The translations under genes and the position numbers were made by a program. A DNA stretch of 64,000 bases, taken from contig CATIUR010000006.1 in assembly GCA_949592205.1 (NCBI GenBank), positions 66,894,001 to 66,958,000 of the forward strand, written 5' to 3'. Under the pieces are notes generated by a model. That model searched no databases and was not told the DNA's origin. It saw only the letters and a program-made list of their open reading frames with translations. The first letter of the stretch is position 1. Each line of letters opens with the position of its first letter. Shown piece by piece: positions 1-10,862 of the stretch. Source of the DNA: Helichrysum umbraculigerum (Eukaryota > Streptophyta > Magnoliopsida > Asterales > Asteraceae).

Positions 1-653
1 GCCATCAGGTCTTGGGCCAGTAGGATTGCACCGTCAATGGTGGCTTGGTTTGAAGAGGCGACGTGCCCCCGAACAGGTTCTGGAAGACCAAGGATGTACT
101 TCCTGATTTTATCAGGTTCTGTGCTTACCATGGCTGGGCGGAGGGCAGCGAGTTGCTGGAATCTGGTGGTGTAGCCATCGATATTACTGCCCTGAACTTT
201 TAGGTTCCAGAACTCCTAGTCCAGCTTTTGGAGTTTGTCGATCGAACAATACTTGGCAGTGAGTTTTGCTTTCAAGTCCTCCCAAGAGAGTTGGTAGGCA
301 GTGTCAGCACCCACTGATTGGGAATATGAGTTCCACAAAGAGTGGGCATCATTTTCGAGGGAGCAGGTGGCGAAATTAACTTTGTCGTTTTCCGCGCATT
401 TGCTGACGCGGAAAACAGTTTCCATCTTTTCGAACCATCTGATTAGTCCGATGGCTCCCTCAGTACCCTTGAAGCTTGAGGGTTTGCAGCTCTGAAAGTC
501 CTTGTAAGAACAAGGTTTAGCAGCCGGGGTTTCAGCGGCATCACTGTTTCTCGCAGAATTATGTGGAGTATTCCGAGCCAAGGCTTTAGTCACAGCCTGG
601 GTTATGAGTGATGTAAGCTGAGCATCGGTGTATGGTCTTGTCTTTGGCGGCAT
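1..653 (-). pseudogene. gag of Tekay element A, broken by a nonsense codon and cut by the window
   Basis: The ATG is at 651-653 and the protein begins MPPKTRPYTDAQ, as in the second copy at 53923. The capsid-type region (SCKPSSFKG, GLIRWFEKMETVF) is recognisable. The frame stops at a TAG at 216-218, where the other copy has GAG, after about 145 residues. Homology resumes in the same frame from 215 to 1 and the frame continues beyond the window. Gag would form the virus-like particle that packages element RNA. As it stands, only an N-terminal fragment could be made without readthrough. Confidence 0.85.
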
Positions 654-949
654 GATTCTTCAATAAAAGAAATGAAGATACATGAGATTTTGTAAGAAAA
701 TTGTATTTATCTCAGATGTACATATATAAAGGCGGTAATACATAACATCAATATGAAAAAGAAATATGGCCATTAGTATAAGTAGAAACAGCAAGAAATA
801 TTTGATAGAAAATATGAATTCAAAGGTTACATCCTACGGATGTATTACAAAAGGGTGTCGGGAATTGTTACATCCGACCGAATTATAGAGTAGCGCTTAG
901 ATAGTTATTAGACTACAAGATAGATTACAAGACAAGGACTACACTAGTC

Positions 950-1435
950 TCAACGTAGATTAATCTGTTCCATCATTTCAATGAGGCGATCCACAGTGTT
1001 TGCAAGTCTGCTAGCCTGTCGGGCGTTGTCTTCAGCCAAGGCCAGTCGTTGTACCAAACTGCCAACGTATTCCTCTGTTTCCCATGAGCGTTGCTCACAC
1101 TCTTCTAATATGTGTTTCAAGAGGGCGGTTTCTACGCTTATCTCCACCACTTTGTTGAAAAGAACGTCTACATTGTTAATGGTGGTTTCGTGATCCTCGG
1201 AGACTTGTTCGATGCGTTCGAGGGAAGTAAGTCTCCAGTTTTCGTTCGTTTCTTGCAACACGACATCCATGGTGCGAAGTCGCTGTTCGTGTTGGTTCAC
1301 CCTAGCGGCTAAGGCCGGCAAGGTGAAGTGAGTGGGGTACGGGCCAGCTCGAGGCAACCTGGCGTTCCTCCTTGCTACCCTTGGGTTCTGCGACCCGGAT
1401 TGAGAGCGCGATGAATTCGGCGGTGTGTTTGCCAT
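950..1435 (-). CDS. extra coiled-coil ORF between 5' LTR and gag (element A copy)
   Basis: A 161-residue open frame begins with ATG at 1433-1435 and ends about 300 bases before the gag ATG on the same strand. The N-terminus is Ser/Arg-rich and basic (RVARRNARLPRAGPYPTH). The rest is predicted helical with heptad-like spacing (VNQHEQRLRTMDVVLQE; RLALAEDNARQASRLANTV). The homologous ORF at 54212-54703 is about four-fifths identical by eye, which suggests selection on the protein. I know of no standard Ty3/gypsy domain that it matches. It is neither Gag, protease nor an envelope: there is no signal peptide or membrane segment. An accessory nucleic-acid-binding or Gag-interacting role is only a guess. 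Confidence 0.6.
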   Translation of the reverse strand: MANTPPNSSRSQSGSQNPRVARRNARLPRAGPYPTHFTLPALAARVNQHEQRLRTMDVVLQETNENWRLTSLERIEQVSEDHETTINNVDVLFNKVVEISVETALLKHILEECEQRSWETEEYVGSLVQRLALAEDNARQASRLANTVDRLIEMMEQINLR

Positions 1436-1747
1436 TTCTGAGACAGAGCGTTAGTAAGAGTGAGGCCTATATTCATATAGCTCCTATATAATATAGCCTA
1501 TTGAGTGTCTAGCATAAACAAGTTTAAGTCTCGGTTCTCTCGAGTTCAGAGTCTTCTAGTGTACCCTGTTCAGCCATAACTACCTTCAGATCTTACATCA
1601 TCTTTGCTTAATTGTACATAGTTGATCAGGTTATGTTAAATTAAACTCGTATGACATAATCACTGAACCAGTTATACCTAATAAGGAATACTGCCTAATG
1701 GTCATAGTCTAGGCCCACTAAATGCAACCTAGTTCACTATAACCATA

Positions 1748-1760
1748 GGCTCTGATACCA
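1748..1760 (-). other. primer binding site (initiator Met-tRNA), element A
   Basis: On the minus strand this reads TGGTATCAGAGCC, the usual plant LTR-element PBS complementary to the 3' end of initiator tRNA-Met. It lies three bases from the LTR end at 1764. Confidence 0.9.
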
Positions 1761-1763
1761 ATC

Positions 1764-4286
1764 TGTAACACCCCCAACTTTAATGATTTGCGGAAGCACG
1801 ATTTGGGTGTTACTAATCAATAACAAAGCACAAAGATATATAGTAAACGACTCTATATGCGTCGTTTTAACAAAATATATTAATATTGAAATGTTTACAA
1901 CATTTATAGCTTTACATAGCTCGAGTTTAAATAAAAGGAGATTTCAGTACATAAGTACTTGTACAAAATATACTAATGCGAGAAAATCTCAAACGTCTGA
2001 ATACTGACTCGAGCTAAAGGCCTGAAGCCGAAACAACCTACTGCTTGGTACCTGCGATACATGCTAAATGGGTCAGCTAAAGCTGGTGAGCTCACAGGTT
2101 TGAAATCAAGTAATATAGTATGAACCGCAAGATTTAATAATGATTTGCATCCAGCAAATAAATTGATATTAATCGTGTATACAGGCATGAGCACATAGTT
2201 GAGCTTAACTCGAGGGCCGGGTCCCCTAAAGAGAATTCCGGGCGAGGTGCCTCCACGAATGCCTAATCAACATTCGTCTTCCCAAATATTAGTACGTCCA
2301 TTTACCAGGTTAGTGCTTGCTAACCCGAACGAGGAGGGTCAATCCTATATGGTACCATATACTAATATTCACGCTACAACGTATTAACAACTATGCTGAC
2401 GGAGGACTTTAAATGATTAGTGTGAAAAACTCATGTAGTATATGAAATGTTTGTACTTGCGTTCACATGTTAAAATAAGCAATGTATCACACCCCTGAGT
2501 AAAACAGTAAAAAGAGGGGCTATGAGACTCACCTGAGTCTGAAAGCGTTTAATTAAACGTAAGTTGATTATCCGAGTGATGAAGTCCAAAGACTTGTAAC
2601 CTGAGGGTGTCCACGACACGCGTTGGTTATAAATATGATTGAGTACCTCAAAAGATAACTCTTGTAGTTGTTCGTTCAACTAGCATGTCCAAATTTCCAC
2701 TATTTGGTTGATAAGTTTAAGTATTTGAAAAGTGTACGGCCCGTTAGTGATGGATTTGAAATAATAAACTTTAAGTATTATGATCATGTTATTGGTGTTT
2801 TGCACTTACAAGTATGTCCCAATGTGTTTTATAAGTCGTATCGTATAAGTGTTTGAGGTTATATAGGTTCGACACTTAGTGAAATATTAGTTTGTAAACC
2901 TGCTGTTTTATGCGACACTTATATGCGTCACTTACATGTTCTATGCGTCACTTATAGAGTGTCGGGTATTTGTGTCGGTATAAGGGCATGCGTCACTAGG
3001 CTAGTGTCGTGTATAATATTATGCATCACTTAAGGAGTGACGGGTCCATACCCTGGCGACACTTACGGAGTGTCGTATAGAATGGTGATTTCCTGAATTT
3101 GGGCGTCACTTAAGAAGTGACGTGTGGTATAGCGACACTAAGGAAGTGTCGGATAATATAGTAAGGCGGCACTAATGAAGTGTCGTTAAGTAGTGTCGGT
3201 TAACAGAGAGGGCGGCACTAGGGGAGTGTCGGTAAGGGTTCATGCGCTACTTAGTTAGTGACGGTTAGAAGTCATTAAATGGTCATAGGCGACACTAAGG
3301 AAGTGTCGGTAACAAGATCATAGCGGCACTTAAGGAGTGTCGCTACAAGTGTCGCTATTTGCTGCAGGTGTCCATGCGACACTTGTCAATGTTCGATGGA
3401 TTTTGAGCAAAAATCGTGTTTTCGAGTTTCCGATCGGTCCAATATTTTTACCCAACCCTTTTATGGATATTACAAGTATAAACAAACAACTAGAACGTAA
3501 AAACACTAGAAATCGAGAGATGTCGGGTTTTGTCGGAAACTTACAAAGTGTCGGATTGAAAATCCGAAAAGGTAGCGTTGTAGATCGGGAAGTGGTGAAC
3601 GTTTTTCTCCAAAGTAGTGATACGATCCGAGTGCGTTTTATGTTGTTATTTTGAAGATTGGTGAGTTGGTGGTGGTGTGGTGATTTTAGAGAGGAAAAGG
3701 GAGTGAGAGAGAGAAAGAAAGATAAGAAATGAGAGAAAAAGAAAGAGAGGTGGGGGTTGTAGGTGGAAGCCCACTTTTCAGCCTCCATCTCCATGCTCCG
3801 TGCGGTGTTCGTTTTCTCCGTCTTTTAACGTTTTGAATAAATATTTATTTTACATATTAATTATAAGTTTTAAAATACGGATTATTACACGATATTTTTA
3901 TGGAAGTATTTTACCAAATGTTTTTATATTTGAGTTATAAATCTAACTTAGTTCGTTTTGTTAGTTTGCGCGTTTTAATATTTTTGTAATGTAAAAGTTT
4001 ATTTGTACATTATAATACGAGCCTGCAATATTACAAAGAATTGTTTTTAAGTATAATTGGGTTGTTAAATAGTAATTTAGTTATTTAATAATTTGTTCAC
4101 CAACGTCCGTATTTATGGAACCGAATTACATTCGATTTAAATTGCGTACGATTTAATCAAATCGCATTTTCGTATATATCCAACAATATATATTTCAATA
4201 CATACATTAGCCTAATACAGAACTAATTACATGTATTAGTAGAGAATTTGGCACTAATTACTAGTCCTAATTTGGCGGGTGTTACA
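1764..4286 (-). repeat. 5' LTR of Tekay element A
   Basis: The + strand copy starts TGTAACACCCCC and ends GGGTGTTACA (2523 bp). It aligns along its length with the LTRs at 46942-49440 and 55032-57532 but is clearly diverged from them. On the minus strand it holds a CT-rich leader-like stretch (about 3650-3790), a TTGTAAG donor-like site near 3540, an inverted-repeat array (2912-3385), and a conserved CAGGTGAGT block near 2527-2536. Confidence 0.9.
2912..3385. repeat. GCGACAC/GTGTCG inverted-repeat array in LTR
   Basis: About twenty imperfect units of the type GCGACACT-TAAGGA-GTGTCGG are separated by 10-25 bases. Most units can pair with themselves. Inner bases vary (TAAGGAG, AAGGAAG, TAGGGGAG) while the outer GCGACAC and GTGTCG arms are kept. 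The same LTR position in other families here carries a related array with a different core. Confidence 0.85.
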
Positions 4287-4787
4287 TATACATACATATA
4301 TTCAAAGCAACTTAAACTTGCAATCGAGGTAGCAACAAGGTAGATGATGATGATGATAAGTGGTAACCACGAATCCAAGCTCTAATCGATTGCCCAAAGT
4401 TTTCTTTTTGATTTCTTAGTTCTTAGTGTGTGTGTGTGTGTGTTAGTTTTTGGAGGAATGAAGGCCAAATGAAATGAGAAGGAAAAGGTGGGAAGTTAGG
4501 TGCCGGCCTAACTTCCACCTCCATACAACACAATGTATAAATTATACCCGCTCTAATTCTATTGTCTGGAACCTAAAAACTAATCGCGAGAAAATACATT
4601 TTATTATACCGTCAACTAAATTTATTTAAAACAAGTAATAATTTATGTATCACAATAAATCGTTTGACCATTTAGTCTATTCATTTCAATGAACCACGTA
4701 TTATAAACTATTTATAAACTCCATTAAATAACCAAATGAATTGAGTAAATTACCAATTTCTCCTAGGCCGATAATGAGGATGTTACA
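4287..4787 (-). repeat. remnant of an older LTR
   Basis: The stretch ends GGATGTTACA at 4787 and contains blocks matching the terminal part of the LTR at 42560-42994, such as ATAAATTATACCCG, ATTGTCTGGAACC and the ACCGTCAACT-like segment. It is therefore the 5' end of a minus-strand LTR of the 40668-46850 type, cut by the insertion of element A. The rest lies outside the window or is lost. A short GATGAT run occurs at 4342-4356. Confidence 0.65.
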
Positions 4788-5830
4788 AGAAATGTACGAT
4801 GCAATTATTTTTTTCAGATCTAAAAGGCAGATTTAGATCAATATTATTATGAGTACTTAAAATGATATAGTAAAATCATTTCATCTTAACATATAGTTTG
4901 TGTAAAAATATTCAAGATTCACTAACAAAAAAACATCACTGCATCTTAAAAGCATTTCATCTTAACATCACTACATCTTAAAAAGGATGCAGTAAATAAG
5001 TACGATTCAGTAGAAAAAACGTAAGATGCAGTGAAAAAATGTACGATGCAGTCAGATCTAAAAACTAGATCTAGATCTAAAAAGTAGATCTACTTTTTAG
5101 AACTTGATCTACGAGTTTCAAATCCAGATCTATATCGTGGTGGTGGTGGAGGAGGAGCGGCGGTAGTGGCGTTAAATGGTGGTGACGGTGGAGTGACGGT
5201 CGTGGCGGTGGTGGCGGCGAATCGGCGGGAGAATGTGAAGAAACGACCACGGTTAGTTACGTCCGGTGGTGGCCAGTTCACCAACGGTGGTGACTTACAT
5301 ATTAACTCTCCGGCCACAAAGAGCCGCCGTCGTTTTATCTTCTTCTTTTATCCGGTCATGAGAACGTGACGGTGGTGGTGGCGGTGGATCTGCGATGGTG
5401 GTGGCGGGTGAACTGCGATGGTGGCGGGTGGAGCTACAAGGCGACGGGTGAAGTTACGATGGTGGAGCGTCGGTGACGGAAGTGGTGGTGGTGATGTATT
5501 TGTGTGTGTTTGTTGAAGAGAATGAGAGAGATATGAGAATATAGTGTGTGTTTTGTGTGAAATGTCTGAGCTTTCCACTTCCTCCCCCTTTTTCATTTTG
5601 TATAAATTGCAAAAAAGCCCTTTGCCCTCCTTGCCCTCTTAAACTATCATTCTCCTCTGATCCTAAATCTTTGTTATATATAAAAAACGGAACATAAGTT
5701 AATTTTACACGATAAAAGGATTTAGCATTCCTCCAACAAGTTTAAGCTACTACCACTTCTCATGCTAAAAATAGAACACCAAAAACAAATTATAGGAACA
5801 ACATAAACAAAAAAATGAAAGTATTTGTTA
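4788..5830. other. non-genic stretch with a GGT/GGC-rich block
   Basis: I find no convincing gene. 4790-5100 has repeated GATGCAGT and AGATCTA words. 5130-5480 is a GGTGGTGGC-rich low-complexity block that yields Pro/His-rich open frames on the minus strand, which look like chance products of composition. A CA/GT and GAGAGA-rich part follows to about 5560. It could be a decayed transposon or a captured 5'UTR fragment. Confidence 0.5.
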
Positions 5831-6147
5831 GAGCATTTGCAGAGTGTAGTAGTAACACCATGTTATGTGCATTATGGTCGCCAGGTTAGCATAACATTGT
5901 GTTATCAATAAACATTAGCAATGGTAACATGGTGTTGTGGAATGATGTGAAAGGTAGATCTCACTAAATTAAATTTGTTAAGATTAAAAAGGAAGAAAAG
6001 TAAATGAAAAAAATCAGTTTGGCTCCATTTCCGAGTGTTTTTGTGCCCGTGCGCTCACACACAACGCCCCTAACAACAATGTCCATTACGAGCGTTCTGG
6101 GCATTCTCAGTCTAAAATGGGTTCCAGAACGCTCATTGCAGATGGTC
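5831..6147. mobile_element. Tourist-like (PIF/Harbinger) MITE
   Basis: The left end after TTA (5828-5830) reads GAGCATTTGCAGAGTG. The right end is CATTGCAGATGGTC followed by TTA (6148-6150). The ends form an imperfect inverted repeat around GAGCATCTGCA, flanked by the 3-bp TTA duplication typical of PIF/Harbinger. There is no coding capacity (317 bp). Confidence 0.65.
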
Positions 6148-7210
6148 TTAACGTAAACGAGGGTATCAATGTACCAAGATGTTCTCATGCGACAAACACG
6201 TGACCAGACCAAACGTTAGGGGTGTTCAATATTTGGTTTAAAACCATTTAATCCGAAAACCGAACCGAATTTGAATTTTAGTTTTCGGTTCGTTTTCGGT
6301 TTTCAATTGTGACACCCGAAAAATTAAGACATTGTTTGAGCCTAACTACGATGTAATTACATGTGTTTAGTCCTATGTTAGGCTAAACATTTGTAAAACT
6401 TTGTATATTTATATTTGTAACACCTCGTCAAAAAGTCAGATTTCGCGCCAAACTTTAATTTTAAGTAATTGTATTATTATATGCAATTGTAATCAAGTAA
6501 TCAAAATTTTGTAAATAATGTTTAATCATAAAGATTTAACATTTAACATCTGGACGAAAATATTAAACATTTCGAAAACGTAAGTCGTTTTAATTCAAAC
6601 GCATCTTAATTATTCATGACCGCTCGAAAAACCAACAATTAAACTTTCCTTTCAAAATAGTATTTTATAAACTACCTTCACAAATAAACATTTCAAGATA
6701 ATATAAATAAATTTTAAAATTTAAAATATTATTTTAAATTACATAGGACAAATTAAACACGGATATTTTGTACTGTGGTTGGAGACCACAGTCCACGCAA
6801 TGGGGATCTGAGTTGACAAAACCCAAATCCCCTCCCCATTTCATCTCATTTTCATCATCTTCTCCACCTCATTTTCTCTCTAAAATAATCACCACCAATC
6901 ACCGCCACCACCACCGGATTCCACCGCCACCACCATCAACATACATTTTCGGAATCACCATCAAGAGAGGAACAACATTAACAAAGACAAAACCCTCGTT
7001 TTCTTCCTCGTTTGGCCTCGATTCGCATTTGTAAGAAATTCCTAAATTTTTAGATTTAATCATTTTGGTGTAATGTTTGGGTGTAAAAATGTTTACCCAA
7101 CTTAGTTATAACCTAAACAACAAAGAAAACATGATTTTACAGCTCAAAAATGCGTTTGATTTGTGATTTTGATCGGAAAAATGCGACAGTCGCTGGTTTC
7201 TAGGCTGGTG

Positions 7211-7472
7211 TTCATCTATGCGACACAACGCTTGTGTCGCATGTTGTGTCGCATAATTCCATTTGTGTCGTATCTTATGTCGTACGCTATGTCGCAACTT
7301 GTGTCACAGACTTTATGCGACACAACCCTTATGTCGCTGTTGAATCAGCATCGCAAGCTTTTGCGACACAACCACTGTGTCGCAGAGCTCTTGTGTCGCA
7401 CTCTATGCGACACAACCCTTGTGTCGCATGACTAACTTTTGTGTCGCATGTTATGACGCAGAAAACAGAAAA
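7211..7472. repeat. GCGACACAA/TTGTGTCGC inverted-repeat array
   Basis: Many copies of TTGTGTCGCA and its complement TGCGACACAA occur, often paired across a short core (GCGACACAACCCTTGTGTCGC). A diverged partner occupies the same place in the Tekay LTRs (48268-48551, reverse strand). The second LTR copy is at 13302-13563. Confidence 0.88.
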
Positions 7473-8339
7473 CAGCCACATTTTTCTAAGTGTCGGGAAA
7501 CGTTTTCAAATGACAATTTAAATATGATACGACTTATACTCAAAACAAATATACTTTATAAAGTATACGAAAACTCAAACCTAATAATAATAGGAATTAT
7601 TATTACAAATCATCGATAACGAACCACACTTACAAACATACGAAATCTCTCATGTTTAGGACACTAGGAGATTACTATCGGTACGACTCGCTACATTAGG
7701 ACGCTAGCTTCTCAGGTGAGTTCATAGCCCCACTCTTTTACTGTTTTCCAACTGATTTCGGGGCGGGAATGCATACTCCTGTTTTACTACTTTCCACTGT
7801 ATAAATCTTTACAAATGTTTTATAATAGTTTACGGTAACGGTGCTAGATTACGACAGCTATGAACCATTTGACCATACTTAGAGATATTAAGTATGACCG
7901 TGTTAGAAACACCTAGAATTATATTACATATGATATCTAGGGAGTAGACGCCTCACTACATCAGTTAATTGCTAATTACCAGTAATGACCGGTGGACTTA
8001 TGAACACCAACTAGAGGCACCGACTCGCTAGTTTAGCGTTGACTACCTTTACGAACTAGCGGATGACTTTGACTAAGTACTGTAAGTACTTCCCGACAGT
8101 TAAGTGATGTGTTAACGTACTTTGACTTTACACATTACTCCAGACAAACTAGGTGACGTAGATACGTACCTAACAGATGATTATGATTTGCCCCTATACT
8201 TAGGTGACATTCCTACTGTTCTTAGTAAGATTTACTACTGTGAATTACGAAACAACTTGAGGTACTGTTGAGTGCCTGTAACACTTCACTAGCCTTGGGC
8301 TAAATTTACTTACGGGCGTGTCGTGTACTGCCAAAACGA

Positions 8340-9260
8340 TTACTTACATCTCCTGCGGGAGAATAACGGACGCTGTCACTATATGTGAAGCAAAACGATG
8401 CCACGGTGGGTGGCACAAAAACGATACCAATGTGGTTGGTATTACGGATTTACAAACGAGCTCACGATACCACGGTGGGTGGTACAACCGACTTACGAGC
8501 TGAGGGCTCACGATACCACGGTGGGTGGTACAACTTACTTACGAGCTGGATGCTCACACTCAGCAACGGACCGACGAACTATTACAGTCGGGGTCGTTGG
8601 CTCAGCATATGAATTTATGCTCTATCGTAGTTCTGCAGAACTGCACGGTTACTCATTTCAGCATATGGATTTATGCTTTACTTACTTTCAGCAACGGACC
8701 TACGAATTATTACGGTCGGGGTCGTTGGCTCGATAACTGGTTAATTTACTTAAACGTGGTCCTGCGGGACATAACTTGACATTTCCTTTGGGGGATACCC
8801 ATTACCATCACTGTAGGTGATTACTAGATACTTACGAGTCGGAGACTCAGGAAATTATGAGATTTTGCTCACTTGACCGTACTTACAAACTGTACCGATA
8901 TGACACGATTTCAGAATAAATAACTTGATTACGTTGCCGGGGTGCAACCTTTCATGCCAGGTGGCATTGTGACTTACTAATACCAGAGGCACCAATACTT
9001 AGAAATATACAAATTTACCGTACCATATTGCCGGGGAGCAATACAGTCTGTCTACGGATTCTTCCCGTTTGACCTTTTCGACCAGTAGCATGACAGTTAG
9101 TCATTTTACGCCACACCTGTATACGTATTGCCAGGTGGCAATAACTTATCTGATAACACACCCTCTGGGAATTGGTTCCCTTTTTCTTGACTAGAAACCT
9201 ACTGATTAGGTTCACCTGTTTACCATAAACTTCTCACAATTACCTCGAGGGGTAATCAAT
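8340..9260 (+). repeat. cluster of short perfect or near-perfect hairpins in LTR
   Basis: Successive short inverted repeats with different sequences occur: TCTCCTGCGGGAGA (8349-8362), TACCACGGTGGGTGGTA-type units (8400-8530), GTTGCCGGGGTGCAAC (8933-8948), ATGCCAGGTGGCAT (8954-8967), ATTGCCGGGGAGCAAT (9027-9042), ATTGCCAGGTGGCAAT (9127-9142) and ATTACCTCGAGGGGTAAT (9239-9256). Stems are 5-8 bp and loops 3-6 bases. The 3' LTR has the same set. Confidence 0.85.
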
Positions 9261-9646
9261 ACTATATAAACTGTTAAACTGATTTACATTTCTGAACGAA
9301 ATACATATTTCTTGAACTTCTTGTTATTACAAATTACTTGTGAACTCACCAGCTTTCCAGCTGACGTTTTAGTGTGCATTCTCAGGTACACTGCTGTAGT
9401 AGGATTGGCCTGTCGCATATTTTCAACACTCAGGACATTTATTGCATTTACTTCAGTACTAGTAGAATGTAATACTACTTTTATGCGAACTCGCAACTTG
9501 TAAACACTTAAATTTCAGAAATGTATAACTATTTTCAAACGTCTCATTTAGAGTTGTTCACTGTATATCTTCGTGCTTGTGATATTTAATTTGGTAACAC
9601 CCGACCCGATCGCTTTCGCAACCCGAAATTTGAGGGTGTTACAGAT

Positions 9647-9659
9647 TGGTATCAGAGCC
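9647..9659 (+). other. primer binding site (initiator Met-tRNA), TR-GAG copy 1
   Basis: TGGTATCAGAGCC lies three bases after the 5' LTR end, in the standard position and with the same sequence as in the Tekay elements. Confidence 0.93.
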
Positions 9660-10862
9660 TAAGGTTGTAATGAACTAGGTTGCATTTAGTGGACCTAGAC
9701 TATGACCATTAGGCAGTATTCCTTATTAGGTATAACTAGTTCAGGGATTACATCATACGAACTTAATTTAACATAGCGTAGCTAACTATGTACAATTAAG
9801 CAAAGATGATGTAAGATCTGAAAGGGGTTATATTGAAATGGAATGCAGTAGTTGACTCTGATTGTTATTTGCTAGACACAATATGCTATTATATGTACTG
9901 TAGGTATATATGAATAGGCCTTACGTGTATACTATTTCTGCATATCTATATACATGTATGTATGAATATACCTGACATGATTCCGCTGTACAACTGATAC
10001 ACACTTTCGAAGTGGCATATCGCCAACTTCCCAACCTTTACGACTTGATCTCAAAATTTTGACCAGGTTGGTCACGGCTGACTGGTATTACGAGAGATGC
10101 TCGTAATGACTAGGTCTACAAATTACCTTCGAACTTACTATCGGCCTGAGGTCCATACTTGGAGAACATGTGGCACGTGGTGGTGCATCGTGCTTCGGGC
10201 ACAACACACAGCACGTGGTGCTGCAACTACACAGTATGTTTATACTGCATTCGGCACGATGGTGCTACACTCACAGTACATGGGTACTGCAATTACGGTG
10301 CCGCGGGCACTACATTACGGCACATGGTGCTGCGTTTCATGGTACTTTTGTACTACAATCATAATACATTACGGTGCTTCGGGCACTACATTTTGGCACG
10401 TTGTGCTACACCCAGGCTCGATGAGCTACTATTCGATATGCATGTGGACTTGTTATAGTTACATGTACGACTTATATATACATATACGTAATTACCTTAC
10501 TAGGCACGAAGTGCCATACCACGACTACTCGGGCATGTGATGCCTCATTCGATGAATACACTCTAAATTATTGGGATTACATTTATAGTACTTTAGTACT
10601 ACATTATAGTATGATAGACTACGACAATACCATAGTTCTGGTCGAACTACATATAATACACAACTAGGTTGTTAGTACGACTACACATTTAAAATTTCAA
10701 AGTCCGAGGACTTTCATACAGACACCTTAAGTGGTTTCTGGATCATTATCACTTTTATATCCGTGGGCAACGGTGTAATACCGATTTACGTATACAACTA
10801 CAATAATCAAAATCTTTGAATAAAGATCTCACACTTTGTCGTTTCACTTTTATTTAAGAATC
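9660..10862 (+). other. untranslated leader of TR-GAG copy 1, rich in mini-hairpins
   Basis: There is no credible ORF before gag. It opens with a segment homologous to the Tekay leaders (GACTATGACCATTAGGCAG) and then a run of short inverted repeats: CAGTACATGGGTACTG (10274-10289), GTGCCGCGGGCAC (10298-10310), GGCACGAAGTGCC (10503-10515), AGTACTTTAGTACT (10587-10600), AAAGTCCGAGGACTTT (10699-10714). The coiled-coil ORF found at this place in the Tekay copies is absent. Confidence 0.7.

Larger units (their letters stand above)
1..4286 (-). mobile_element. Ty3/gypsy Tekay-type element A, 5' part only (cut by window start)
   Basis: Read on the minus strand, the order is 5' LTR (1764-4286), a primer binding site for initiator Met-tRNA, an extra ORF (950-1435), then gag (653 down to 1, continuing outside the window). 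The arrangement and protein sequences match the complete element at 46942-57532. The gag reading frame has a stop codon, so this copy is probably defective. The outer flank of its 5' LTR starts TATAC at 4287; the other target-site copy lies outside the window and cannot be checked. It sits in an older LTR remnant (4287-4787). Confidence 0.88.
6416..9643 (+). repeat. 5' LTR of TR-GAG copy 1
   Basis: It starts TGTAACACCTCG and ends GAGGGTGTTACA, 3228 bp. In order it holds an AT-rich part, a CT-rich leader-like part with CACCACCACC runs (6830-6960), TTGTAAG (7030), a GCGACAC array (7211-7472), the conserved CTCAGGTGAGT block (7711-7721), a dense set of mini-hairpins (8340-9260), and a CTCAGGTAC site (9381-9389). 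Confidence 0.92.

Noticed and set aside
5090..5596. Pro/His-rich open frames on both strands in the GGTGGTGGC block
   Set aside because: Low-complexity composition opens several frames at once; no conserved domain or splice structure seen.
6768..7034. 88-codon open frame conserved in both LTRs of TR-GAG copy 1 (also 12859-13125)
   Set aside because: The two copies are one LTR duplicated by retrotransposition, so identity is not evidence of coding. The peptide is His/Pro/Ser-rich from a CT-rich leader, and no similar frame is kept in the related LTRs.
7211..7472. CRISPR-like look of regularly spaced GTGTCGC repeats
   Set aside because: Units are degenerate, spacing is irregular, the DNA is a plant LTR and the same array recurs in its partner LTR; no cas genes exist here.
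10097..10540. 147-codon open frame in the TR-GAG 1 leader
   Set aside because: Cys/Trp/Tyr-rich product of the mini-hairpin repeats (GGTGCT/TACATT words), overlapping open frames in other phases, and lost before gag; more likely untranslated leader.
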